A stretch of 8,768 nucleotides of DNA from an archaeon MnTg01 (GCA_008974855.1 BFAR01000177.1:1-8768), one strand, 5' to 3'. Numbered from the stretch's first letter, positions 1-5,675 are shown. The notes: generated by a model not told the origin, from the letters alone. Made by a program: numbers and translations.

Positions 1-126
1 GTAATTCTGCTTTTTGCATCAGGCAAGCTAGTCTGTACTGGAGCTAAAACAGAGAAAGATGTGTATCGTTCTGTACACAATCTTCATAGCATGCTAGAAG
101 AAAAAGGATTAATGATTTATGAATAG
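1..126 (+). CDS. tbp: TATA-box-binding protein TBP, C-terminal end (partial)
   Basis: Only the last 41 residues and the TAG stop are in the window; the rest lies to the left. The reading frame is open from base 1. It contains the stretch VILLFASGKLVCTGAK followed by DVYRSVHNLHSMLEEKGL, which matches the end of the second TBP repeat: the strand that contacts the TATA minor groove (LLFASGKLVCTGAK), then the last helix. TBP is the general transcription factor that binds the TATA box and recruits TFB and RNA polymerase. The stop codon overlaps, by 10 bases, the end of a convergent small zinc-ribbon gene. Family recognition is firm; which TBP copy this is, if the genome has several, cannot be told. 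Confidence 0.93.
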   Translation, partial: VILLFASGKLVCTGAKTEKDVYRSVHNLHSMLEEKGLMIYE

Positions 127-254
127 ATCATTTTAGAATATTCTGCCTTTCTACACTTGTGACATTTGGTAATTTGAATATCCCAAGTCACAAATAAATT
201 GTCACAAGAAATACATTGATTTATTTTTCTTTTTGTTTTATCCTTGGATACCAA
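117..254 (-). CDS. Small zinc-ribbon protein, 45 aa, TTG start
   Basis: This is a 45-residue ORF read on the minus strand. It has a basic N-terminus (KDKTKRK), then CISC at residues 14-17 and CHKC at 31-34, a C-x2-C-x13-C-x2-C pattern fit to hold one zinc ion. I chose the TTG at 254 because it is the first possible start after an in-frame stop and because a TATA-like box is centred 26 bases upstream, the spacing expected of a leaderless archaeal transcript. The 3' end overlaps the TBP gene by 10 bases in convergent orientation. The function is unknown. Such one-ribbon proteins in archaea often touch nucleic acids or other proteins, but nothing here shows which. No homology search was possible. 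Confidence 0.6.
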   Translation of the reverse strand: MVSKDKTKRKINQCISCDNLFVTWDIQITKCHKCRKAEYSKMIYS

Positions 255-275
255 GTGTAAATATTATACTCGTAT

Positions 276-284
276 TAATATAAA
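276..284 (-). promoter_or_regulatory. TATA box for the 45-aa zinc-ribbon gene
   Basis: Read on the minus strand the box is TTTATATTA. Its centre is 26 bases before the TTG at 254, so transcription should begin at or next to the start codon. The box is nearly symmetrical and might also work toward the right, but it is only about 18 bases from the ATG at 298, too close for a leaderless start there. Confidence 0.5.
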
Positions 285-297
285 ACTGTGTTAGAAA

Positions 298-538
298 ATG
301 GTGAAAACAGCATTTACTCTAATAACCTGTGACGTGGGAACAGAGGAAAAAATAGACTGCGAGGAAAATCGTTTTCAAATGTTAGAAGGATCAAATCCAA
401 TTAATGCAAAATTAAATGAACTGGTTTCAGAGACAGATGATGAAATCATTGTTTTAGGTTCAGAAAAAGATTATCCTACGAGGAGATAACATACTAATTG
501 TTTCTCCTCTTGAAGAGAAAGTATCAATGATAAACTAA
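298..538 (+). pseudogene. Broken chimera: Lrp/AsnC (RAM) domain start joined to a TrmB-type regulator fragment
   Basis: A 63-codon ORF (298-489) begins MVKTAFTLITCDVGTEE, which looks like the first strand of a stand-alone Lrp/AsnC ligand-binding (RAM) domain, a common small regulator type in these archaea. From about residue 23 it changes into ENRFQMLEG...SEKDY, matching residues 142-178 of the TrmB-like protein at 6875-7723 at 32 of 37 positions. After that match a one-base shift would continue with LR, as in the intact protein, then GDNILIVSPLEEKVSMIN to a stop at 536-538. This tail loosely resembles the last part of the TrmB effector domain, so an internal deletion is likely. The piece has no complete helix-turn-helix and no complete RAM fold. 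I infer a dead remnant of recombination; a short expressed peptide cannot be excluded. Confidence 0.7.
364..474 (+). repeat. 111-base duplicated segment (inverted relative to 7190-7300)
   Basis: By hand alignment 99 of 111 bases equal the reverse complement of 7190-7300, with no gaps. The first ten, bases 31-50 and the last 21 are identical. Differences fall in both synonymous and non-synonymous positions (five codons each). It is the TrmB-derived half of the chimera at 298-538. Confidence 0.9.
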
Positions 539-540
539 GG

Positions 541-549
541 TTAAATATC
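541..549 (+). promoter_or_regulatory. TATA-like box for the 33-aa ORF at 569
   Basis: The A+T element TTAAATATC is centred 24 bases before the ATG at 569, close to the leaderless spacing seen elsewhere in the window. It is the main reason to take the small ORF seriously. Confidence 0.35.
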
Positions 550-568
550 AATTTTAATACCTTAATTA

Positions 569-670
569 ATGTCAGAAGAACAATCTGAATTCAATGGCTC
601 TTTTTTGACTAAGATTTTTCGTTTTATTGTAAAAGGAACAGGTCTTGATCCGGATTTAGAAAAATTTTAA
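569..670 (+). CDS. Small hypothetical protein, 33 aa
   Basis: ATG-started ORF of 33 codons plus TAA. The protein begins MSEEQSEF, has a short amphipathic, hydrophobic middle (FLTKIFRFIVK) and ends GTGLDPDLEKF. There are no cysteines and no known motif. A TATA-like box sits about 24 bases upstream, and the ORF ends eight bases before the end of the convergent DedA gene, so it fills the gap neatly. The composition, with an acidic start, an amphipathic core and an ordered-looking tail, is more protein-like than random A+T-rich DNA. I do not recognise the family and give no function. It could be a chance ORF. Confidence 0.42.
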   Translation: MSEEQSEFNGSFLTKIFRFIVKGTGLDPDLEKF

Positions 671-678
671 CTAATACT

Positions 679-1206
679 TTAAAAAATATCTATTGTTGCA
701 ACTCCAAGATAGTATCCAATTGCAGTTAGCAGGATACTCCATAAGCAAGATCCTATGAAGGTAAATATCAGAAATTTTTTTGGATTCATTCCAAATATAC
801 CTGCAGGAATTGAAACAAGCTCTCGAATTCCTGGAACTAATCTTCCAAGTAATACTGATTTATCCCCATATTTTTCAAACCATTTATCCGCTTTAGTTAA
901 TTTGTCTGGATTAATTTTTGCATACTTCATGTATTTTGCTAAACCTGTTCTTCCAAGTTTTAATGCAATAATGTATATGATAAATGCCCCAAGTGTAGCT
1001 CCTGCTCCTCCTGTAATACCTACTCCAAAAATATGGATGATAGGCATTTCATTTTTTAATACAATGTACCCAGCTAAAGGAAAAACTGCTTCACTTGGAA
1101 TTGGCGGAAATACCGTCTCGAGTAATGCAGCAAGAAAAACTCCAGGATAGAGATTATCTGAAACTAACGCAATTACCCATTCTATGAACATCTGTATTTC
1201 GGTCAA
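679..1206 (-). CDS. DedA/VTT-domain membrane protein, 175 aa
   Basis: Integral membrane protein of the DedA (SNARE-associated, VTT) family; bacterial members act in lipid flipping and membrane homeostasis. Family marks are visible in order: E30 with TVFPPIPSE at 31-39 in the first re-entrant segment, a small-residue helix at 62-83, a cytoplasmic stretch with WFEKYGDKSVLLGRLVPGIR at 109-128 (the conserved G-R-x3-P-x2-R), PAGIFGM at 134-140, and FIGSCLW at 150-156 followed by the last helix. The length is a little under the usual 180-220. The TTG at 1206 is preferred over the ATG at 1191 because its first bases form a TTGA overlap with the stop of the small zinc gene upstream, indicating one operon and coupled translation. 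The substrate is unknown for archaeal members. Confidence 0.9.
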   Translation of the reverse strand: MTEIQMFIEWVIALVSDNLYPGVFLAALLETVFPPIPSEAVFPLAGYIVLKNEMPIIHIFGVGITGGAGATLGAFIIYIIALKLGRTGLAKYMKYAKINPDKLTKADKWFEKYGDKSVLLGRLVPGIRELVSIPAGIFGMNPKKFLIFTFIGSCLWSILLTAIGYYLGVATIDIF

Positions 1207-1334
1207 CTTTGTTTTGACTCCGTCAAGTAATAATGTAATTCAGTATAGCATTCCACACAATAATCATTATCGTTAGTATGTTCGCATTGATGGATATTCT
1301 TTACATTTTTTCCACATTTTGAACACACCACCAT
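1203..1334 (-). CDS. Small cysteine-rich zinc-binding protein, 43 aa
   Basis: A 43-residue ORF with CSKC at 4-7, H15, C17, H19 and CVEC at 26-29, plus H34. This is enough ligands for one or two zinc ions in a treble-clef or ribbon-like knuckle. The start is ATG at 1334; a weak A+T box lies about 29 bases upstream (1358-1368), inside the end of the neighbouring membrane-protein gene. Its TGA stop (1203-1205) shares bases with the TTG start of the DedA gene, so the two are almost certainly co-transcribed and probably translationally coupled. That context suggests a role beside the membrane protein, but the sequence does not show what. I know of no name for it. Confidence 0.68.
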   Translation of the reverse strand: MVVCSKCGKNVKNIHQCEHTNDNDYCVECYTELHYYLTESKQS

Positions 1335-1347
1335 AATAATTCAAATG

Positions 1348-1731
1348 TTAAGATTTCTTTAATTTTATTGCGCCTAGTGCAACGACAAGTATTCCTCCAG
1401 CAAACAATGGTGCTGCTCTTTCCATTATGCTTCTTCCAGCTTCTTGAGCTTCTGGTGAAGGTTCCAATAAAAATAATGCTATTCCTCCAATTATAATTAA
1501 CACCCCACTAACTATCAACATTATCCCAAGCTTACTTGATTTTTCTTTTTTTGAAATGAAAAACGAAATAATTGGTAAAATTAATGCAGGCATGCCTAAT
1601 CCAATCCCACGTGCCATATGATCAGACCCAAGAAAACCTTCTCCAGCTATTTCATTTACTGCTACATCTAATGCATAAATAACTAGTAAAGCAATAGAAA
1701 TTCCTGTCATAACCAAAGCTGCCTTTAACAT
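1348..1731 (-). CDS. Hypothetical four-helix membrane protein, 127 aa
   Basis: About four transmembrane segments can be read at residues 4-22, 44-60, 68-89 and 106-123. A short outside-type loop (NEIAGEGFLGSDHMARG) lies between the first two, a lysine-rich turn (SKKEKSSK) at 60-67, and a positive tail (KLKKS). The lysines suggest that the 60-67 loop and the C-terminus face the cytoplasm. No catalytic motif is seen. A TATA-like box 27 bases before the ATG supports this start and a leaderless message. The gene is 14 bases from the zinc/DedA pair downstream and could be read through into it. I do not recognise the family. Confidence 0.8.
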   Translation of the reverse strand: MLKAALVMTGISIALLVIYALDVAVNEIAGEGFLGSDHMARGIGLGMPALILPIISFFISKKEKSSKLGIMLIVSGVLIIIGGIALFLLEPSPEAQEAGRSIMERAAPLFAGGILVVALGAIKLKKS

Positions 1732-1753
1732 GAATTTTCTGACTTTACATTAA

Positions 1754-1762
1754 CTAATAAAT
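1754..1762 (-). promoter_or_regulatory. TATA box for the membrane-protein gene at 1731
   Basis: Minus-strand ATTTATTAG is centred about 27 bases before the ATG at 1731, the spacing of a leaderless archaeal promoter. Confidence 0.45.
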
Positions 1763-1826
1763 CATGAACATAATTAGTTTTATCCTTTGTATTTTATTTT
1801 TAGAAATTTATTTAGATCGGTATTTC

Positions 1827-2303
1827 TTATTTTTGAGAATCAATTATGGTAAATGTAATAGATTTGACTACTGTGCCGTCATTAGTAGAAACCCTCATTT
1901 TGTATTGACCTGTTACTGGATTGCATTCTTCTAATGACATTATTCCAGCATCAAATTCCTCATTTTCACAAACATCTTCCGCATTTACAGCATAAAGAAC
2001 AAAGGTGTTAAAACTAATGGAGGCACTTTGACTATTAGTCATTACATTAATTTTTGACTCTGAAACAATTTTGCCTGTTTCAAACTGGATTATTTGCATT
2101 ATAAAAGAACCATCATTTGGATTAAAGTTGGAAAATTCTGTCCAGGTTCTAACCATCCTATCTTTTTCTTCCCATGCCAAATCAATTTCAAAGTTTCCTG
2201 CATTTGTGAGAGATATTTGGGGCTGACTAGAAGCATATGCCATAGAAATTGTAACTGTGGTCAGGGTTAACAACAAAACTAGCGTAGGAGTTCTTGAAAT
2301 CAT
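1827..2303 (-). CDS. Exported beta-rich hypothetical protein, 158 aa
   Basis: The N-terminus is a good Sec signal peptide: MISR, then a hydrophobic core at about 8-22, with a likely cut after AYA (residue 24). The mature part (about 134 residues) has alternating hydrophobic and polar strands (QISLTNAG, FIMQIIQFETGK, ASISFNTFVLYAV, QYKMRVSTNDGTVVKSITFTIID), typical of an immunoglobulin-like beta sandwich. Two cysteines (C112, C127) could form a disulfide outside the cell. There is no second transmembrane helix or sorting motif, so it is probably secreted or loosely surface-bound. A strong TATA box 77 bases before the ATG implies a 5' leader of about 50 bases, unlike most genes here. The function is unknown; small exported sandwich proteins are frequent in ammonia-oxidising archaea. 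Confidence 0.82.
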   Translation of the reverse strand: MISRTPTLVLLLTLTTVTISMAYASSQPQISLTNAGNFEIDLAWEEKDRMVRTWTEFSNFNPNDGSFIMQIIQFETGKIVSESKINVMTNSQSASISFNTFVLYAVNAEDVCENEEFDAGIMSLEECNPVTGQYKMRVSTNDGTVVKSITFTIIDSQK

Positions 2304-2375
2304 CTCTCAAATGAGATTATCTCCCCATGAACATAACGTAATGTGTGTGTTAAACTACAACACGATTTTCTCAAT

Positions 2376-2385
2376 AGTATATAAG
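2376..2385 (-). promoter_or_regulatory. TATA box for the exported protein gene
   Basis: CTTATATACT on the minus strand is a near-consensus archaeal TATA box. A start of transcription about 26 bases on (near 2354) leaves a leader of about 50 bases before the ATG at 2303. Confidence 0.55.
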
Positions 2386-2409
2386 AAGAAATTTAGAATA
2401 TCAGAAAGA

Positions 2410-3492
2410 CTATAGATTTTTTGGTAGTCTTACTAGAAAGGTAGTTGGATTATTTTTTAAAGTTATACTGCCTCCATGTTGTTCTATAATACTTTTACAA
2501 ATTGAGAGGCCTAATCCTGTGCCGAGTTGTTTTGTTGTAAATAAGGGTTCAAAGATTTTGCCAATATTTTCTGGTTCAATTCCAGATCCAGAATCCTCAA
2601 AAGCAATTAGCACATCTTGAACATTATCAATTATACGTATTTTTACCTCTCCTTTGTTTTCTACTGCCTGGATTGCATTGAGTATCAGATTTGTAAACAC
2701 TGCTTCAATTTTTCTATAATCACAGTTAATTCTAACATGTTCTTGTTCTATCTTAATACTTACATCATTTGGAATCGTAATACTATCTTTTACAATATTG
2801 AGAATATCTAATACCGAATATGGTTGAAGTTTTAATTCAGATGTTCTTACAAAGTCAAGCACATCGTCAACTTGGTGCGACATTCTATTCATTGCTCTAC
2901 GCAATCGTCCGTAGTATTGTAGTTTTTCCTCAATCTTTAATTTTGGTTTTGATTCCATGATTTCAATTGTATTTTTTATTGTAGATAACGGATTTCTTAA
3001 ATCATGAGCCATTCTTGATGCAAGCTCCCCAATAATCGCAAGTTTTTCTGATTTCAGTAATTCACTACTCTTTTCATCAACTTGTCGAGTTAAATAATCT
3101 CGTTGAAGTTCAAGCTCTTTTTCTTTTAATACAACTTTTTCTAGATTCTTGCGAAGATCTATAGTTAATTTATTGTTTTCATCTTTTTGTTTTTGTAATT
3201 GCTGATTTGAATGTTCAAGCTCATCATTTTTTCTACTAAGTGATGAAATCAAATCTTGTAAAAATGTAATTTTTTCTTTTAAATCAGTATTAATTTTAAT
3301 TGCCCCACCAAACTGTTCACTAGTTTTTGTTGCAAGTTCTTGAATTTGTGCTGCTCTTTCTTCTAAATCTAATTTTGCTGCATCTAGATCTTTTAGTGCT
3401 TTGCCCTTAAACCCCATAAATTCTTCCAATAATTCAAAATCTGATCTTGAATCCTCTAACGATGTAATATTATCTTCCGATGATGATTCCAA
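2410..3492 (-). CDS. Soluble sensor histidine kinase with N-terminal coiled coil, 360 aa
   Basis: The C-terminal half is a complete histidine kinase core. H-box: MAHDLRNPLSTI with phospho-acceptor H163. N-box: NLILNAIQA with N268 and N272. G1: DSGSG at 300-304. F-box: FEPLFTTK at 314-321. G2: GTGLGLSI at 324-331. Residues about 30-150 form a long heptad-rich coiled coil (many E, K, L, Q) that leads straight into the dimerisation helix. There is no transmembrane segment, PAS, GAF or other recognisable sensor domain, so it is cytoplasmic and its input is unclear. No response regulator lies nearby, making it an orphan kinase. The TTG start at 3492 is the first possible after an in-frame stop and has a TATA-like box 24 bases upstream. 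It should be an active ATP-dependent kinase, as all core residues are present. Confidence 0.93.
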   Translation of the reverse strand: MESSSEDNITSLEDSRSDFELLEEFMGFKGKALKDLDAAKLDLEERAAQIQELATKTSEQFGGAIKINTDLKEKITFLQDLISSLSRKNDELEHSNQQLQKQKDENNKLTIDLRKNLEKVVLKEKELELQRDYLTRQVDEKSSELLKSEKLAIIGELASRMAHDLRNPLSTIKNTIEIMESKPKLKIEEKLQYYGRLRRAMNRMSHQVDDVLDFVRTSELKLQPYSVLDILNIVKDSITIPNDVSIKIEQEHVRINCDYRKIEAVFTNLILNAIQAVENKGEVKIRIIDNVQDVLIAFEDSGSGIEPENIGKIFEPLFTTKQLGTGLGLSICKSIIEQHGGSITLKNNPTTFLVRLPKNL

Positions 3493-3511
3493 TTTTACTA
3501 TTATTTTTCGT

Positions 3512-3520
3512 TAAATAATT
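3512..3520 (-). promoter_or_regulatory. TATA box for the histidine kinase gene
   Basis: Minus-strand AATTATTTA is centred about 24 bases before the TTG at 3492, supporting a leaderless message with a TTG start. Confidence 0.4.
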
Positions 3521-3576
3521 GGTATTATCTTGTGTTTGTTCGATTGAAACAGACCCATTTTAGACTTGAATTATTT

Positions 3577-4272
3577 TTAAATTGACGCAAAGAAATTGAA
3601 TATTGCATCACCATATAGTAATTGTACAATAAATCCTGCCGTGATAAATAACATGTAAGGAACTCCTGGAGTTATCCACGTATTGGGTGTCGTACAAAAT
3701 TCTGCATATTCTGCATTATGTAAAACTAGATTCAATTTTTTGTTTTTGCCAGCCTTTTTTTCTATTGAAAAACCATATTTTGGATTTTTTGCCCTATACC
3801 CTAAAAACATGGCCATGATTCTTTTTCCTGTGGGTTCTTTAAATCCCTCAAAAATGTCGTTTTTCTTTGCAATCTCTAATAGATTTCTGAAGAAATTAAG
3901 AAACAAAGGAATTATGGAAATCAATACTGCGTTAGTTAAAATTGTAAATGGGGTAATCATTCCATCAGAAAATGTAGTCTGAGATACTAATGCTGCTAAA
4001 ACTATAATTGCAAAAGCATCTGCGCCTCCAAAGAATCCTATTCTCCAAATTATTAGTACTACTGGAGCAACAATTAGAGAAATTCCAATATTCACTAATG
4101 CTTCTGAAAAATTTGGTTCAAGAATTAATAAAACTACTGCCAAAGCACCAAAAATTATCCAAACAAAATCACTTACTTCTCTTTTAGTTACATCAGTATA
4201 TGATGCATATCCTAACATACCAATAGCTAAAACTATACGTAGGTGATTGAGATCAATTAATGTTTCAATCAT
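3577..4272 (-). CDS. Archaeal prepilin/preflagellin peptidase (A24 family, FlaK/PibD type), 231 aa
   Basis: Membrane aspartyl protease that trims class III signal peptides from pilin- or archaellin-like proteins at the inner face of the membrane. The two catalytic aspartates are visible. D27 is in SYTDVTKREVSDFVW, the family's first motif just after helix 1. D85 is in FFGGADAFA, the GxGD-type motif in the GGAD form. Hydrophobic helices are at about 10-24, 36-52, 58-78, 84-97, 106-128 and 204-228. Residues 130-200 form a polar insert (KEPTGKR, EKKAGKNKK) before the last helix, as in the FlaK-type domain. A TATA-like box at 4304-4313 suggests a short leader of about 10 bases. No pilin or pilus-assembly ATPase gene lies in the window, so it probably serves substrates encoded elsewhere. 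Confidence 0.88.
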   Translation of the reverse strand: MIETLIDLNHLRIVLAIGMLGYASYTDVTKREVSDFVWIIFGALAVVLLILEPNFSEALVNIGISLIVAPVVLIIWRIGFFGGADAFAIIVLAALVSQTTFSDGMITPFTILTNAVLISIIPLFLNFFRNLLEIAKKNDIFEGFKEPTGKRIMAMFLGYRAKNPKYGFSIEKKAGKNKKLNLVLHNAEYAEFCTTPNTWITPGVPYMLFITAGFIVQLLYGDAIFNFFASI

Positions 4273-4303
4273 TTTTCTCTCTTTTTGAATATGAAGTTAT
4301 TTT

Positions 4304-4313
4304 GTTATTTATT
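4304..4313 (-). promoter_or_regulatory. TATA-like box for the prepilin peptidase gene
   Basis: Minus-strand AATAAATAAC lies 37 bases (centre) before the ATG at 4272, implying a leader of about 10 bases. It is a weak match. Confidence 0.3.
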
Positions 4314-4355
4314 GACTTGTTTGCGTAATTGTATGAAATTGTGTATATTCTAACC

Positions 4356-4408
4356 AAAAAAAGAAAAATAAAAAAGGTGGGAGATATGAAAAATCTATTT
4401 TTCATCTC
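4356..4408 (-). terminator. Hairpin plus T-rich terminator of the TrmB-family gene
   Basis: On the minus strand the stop region starts an inverted repeat (arms 4397-4408 and 4381-4394; GAGATGAAAAAT pairs with its partner, with a two-base bulge and a two-base loop). It is followed by CCCACC and about 20 bases that are almost all T (4356-4375). This is both a stem-loop and the T-tract that archaeal RNA polymerase needs to stop. It separates the regulator from the prepilin peptidase gene. Confidence 0.75.
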
Positions 4409-5216
4409 ACGAAGCCAATACTTTTTCTATAGGCTTTGCTTTTTTCCACAAGTGTGAACACAGGCTAAACATGTTATTGATCATTTCTTGAGAATTTGTG
4501 TATAGAATAGAGTCATTATCATCATTCAAGTCCATGGTTTCTTTAATGGAGCCTGACATGATTAGCTGACCTCCTTCTTCTACAACTAATCTGCTTTTTG
4601 ATGGTAGTTTTCCTACCCTAGTTTCAGAAGCTTTTAGTCTACTGATGAGTGGTAGTACACTATCAATTGCGGTATCAGTTAGAACTCGAACCTCTCCTCC
4701 ATTTTTCTTGCATAATGCAATTTTTTCTGGAATTGCGGTATGGTACATTCTAAGGATGTCTTCTGCCGTTGTAACGATGTAGATTATTTTGGAAGATTCT
4801 TGTATCATTTTTCCAACTCGCGAGTAAATATTTGAGCGACCTTGGATAATTGATATTGAAGAGACTTCGGATACTTGTTGTGGTCTGTTTAAGTCCTTTA
4901 GATCCTTGACGATTTTGTTAGATAGTTTCTGCATTGTAGTAATTTCGTCTTCTTTACGTTGAATTACCGTGGTCAATGCATCTGCAGGCGTAACTGCCTC
5001 ACAAATGGTGGGGTTTGAAAACGTTGTTGTAATCAATCCCATATCTCTAAGCTTGTTTAGTGACCTGTATGCCTTGCCTCTATCGATATCGAGTTTGGTA
5101 GACATTTTACCTACTGTAAGAGAACCAATTCTCAAAAGGCCCAAATACATGGTAGAGTCGGTCTTGTCAAGGCCAAAGTAAGATAGTTCTGTGAGTAGTT
5201 CTTCTTCTATGCTCAT
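4407..5216 (-). CDS. TrmB-family transcriptional regulator, 269 aa
   Basis: The N-terminal winged helix-turn-helix spans residues about 8-75: LSYFGLDKTDSTMYLGLLRIG, then VGKMSTKLDIDRGKAYRSLNKLRDMGLI, with the recognition helix near 45-58, then a wing (TTTFSNPTICEAV). A coiled helix (84-110) links it to a C-terminal phospholipase-D-like effector domain (120-262) with alternating strands (SISIIQG, KIIYIVTTAEDILRMYH, EVRVLTD, SRLVVEEGGQLIMSG, DSILYTNS). TrmB proteins usually sense sugars or other small molecules; the ligand cannot be read here. The ATG is embedded in ATGA with the stop of a 27-residue ORF upstream, which argues for coupled translation. A clear terminator follows. The DNA of this gene looks less A+T-rich than its neighbours (an impression, not a calculation), which may reflect strong expression. 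Confidence 0.87.
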   Translation of the reverse strand: MSIEEELLTELSYFGLDKTDSTMYLGLLRIGSLTVGKMSTKLDIDRGKAYRSLNKLRDMGLITTTFSNPTICEAVTPADALTTVIQRKEDEITTMQKLSNKIVKDLKDLNRPQQVSEVSSISIIQGRSNIYSRVGKMIQESSKIIYIVTTAEDILRMYHTAIPEKIALCKKNGGEVRVLTDTAIDSVLPLISRLKASETRVGKLPSKSRLVVEEGGQLIMSGSIKETMDLNDDNDSILYTNSQEMINNMFSLCSHLWKKAKPIEKVLAS

Positions 5217-5296
5217 ATCTCTTCACTCTTACCCTCCAATCTAGCCTGGGTTTTTCCTACTTTCGCAGGTGTCTTGTTATTTTTTGTTGTGACCAT
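5213..5296 (-). CDS. Overlapping small basic ORF, 27 aa, upstream of the TrmB gene
   Basis: ATG-started ORF of 27 codons encoding MVTTKNNKTPAKVGKTQARL then EGKSEEI. It is rich in K, T and N and predicted disordered. Its TGA stop overlaps the ATG of the regulator gene as ATGA, the classical layout for translational coupling. A GGAGG stretch inside its last codons (about 5233-5237) is too far (about 17 bases) from the regulator ATG to be an ordinary ribosome site. It may be a leader peptide, a small partner protein, or an accident of an ORF in the 5' leader. No function is known to me. Confidence 0.4.
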   Translation of the reverse strand: MVTTKNNKTPAKVGKTQARLEGKSEEI

Positions 5297-5401
5297 TATT
5301 CCCGAGTTTGTTTATTTCGGTCAAGCTAATCAGTAGCAGTATGTCATTTTCTGTACAGACAAAATTGAGGGTAATTTAGGATAATCCAGGAAAATACTTT
5401 T

Positions 5402-5443
5402 GAATAATCTTCTCACTATCATTATTGTATATGTAGATTATTC
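5402..5443 (-). terminator. Possible stem-loop at the end of the 54-aa zinc-ribbon gene
   Basis: GAATAATCT (5402-5410) and AGATTATTC (5435-5443) form a perfect nine-base inverted repeat with a 24-base loop, and the stop codon lies in one arm. The run of T needed for a firm archaeal terminator is poor, so this is tentative. Apart from this and the 27-aa ORF, I see nothing clear in 5297-5437. Confidence 0.28.
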
Positions 5444-5602
5444 GAAAAAGTAATCTTCTTGATTGTATGTTGACATCTTACCACATTTTTGACAATTCTC
5501 GCTGTTGTTGCTCAAAATTGATGTTTGAAAACTAGTTTTATCCATTTGTATAGCTGATGGATGCGATTCTCCACATACCTTACATTTTACCATCATCGTC
5601 AT
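5438..5602 (-). CDS. Small zinc-ribbon protein, 54 aa
   Basis: A 54-residue protein with CKVC at 7-10 (followed by GESHPS) and CQKC at 37-40 (followed by GKMSTY): two zinc knuckles separated by 26 residues that include the conserved-looking stretch SAIQMDKTSF. This is a rubredoxin-like or ribbon fold with one zinc site. The first ATG (5602) was chosen because a TATA box is centred about 25 bases upstream; ATGs at 5596 and 5593 are possible and would shorten the protein by two or three residues. It stands alone between the TrmB unit and purK on the same strand. The pattern resembles widespread uncharacterised thaumarchaeal ribbon proteins, but I cannot name it or give a function. Confidence 0.78.
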   Translation of the reverse strand: MTMMVKCKVCGESHPSAIQMDKTSFQTSILSNNSENCQKCGKMSTYNQEDYFFE

Positions 5603-5621
5603 GTTTTTTTTGGACGAAAAA

Positions 5622-5631
5622 CCTATTTTAA
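5622..5631 (-). promoter_or_regulatory. TATA box for the 54-aa zinc-ribbon gene
   Basis: Minus-strand CTTAAAATAG is centred 25 bases before the ATG at 5602, indicating a leaderless transcript. Confidence 0.5.
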
Positions 5632-5675
5632 GATTTTATCCACATCTGTTATCTAGAAGAATGGATTCATGCTCA

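Noticed and set aside
755..1150. A 131-codon ORF on the plus strand
   Set aside because: It lies entirely inside the DedA gene on the other strand; the minus-strand protein has clear family motifs and this one has none.
3683..3982. A 99-codon plus-strand ORF with hydrophobic stretches
   Set aside because: It is antisense to the prepilin peptidase; its hydrophobicity mirrors the membrane helices of that gene.
5350..5359. Perfect ten-base palindrome TCTGTACAGA
   Set aside because: Its core GTACAGA recurs near 7769 without symmetry, it is not at a clear promoter position, and palindromes of this length are expected by chance in 8.8 kb.
5341..5379. Twelve-codon ORF starting at ATG in the gap before the TrmB unit
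   Set aside because: Too short, no promoter and no motif.
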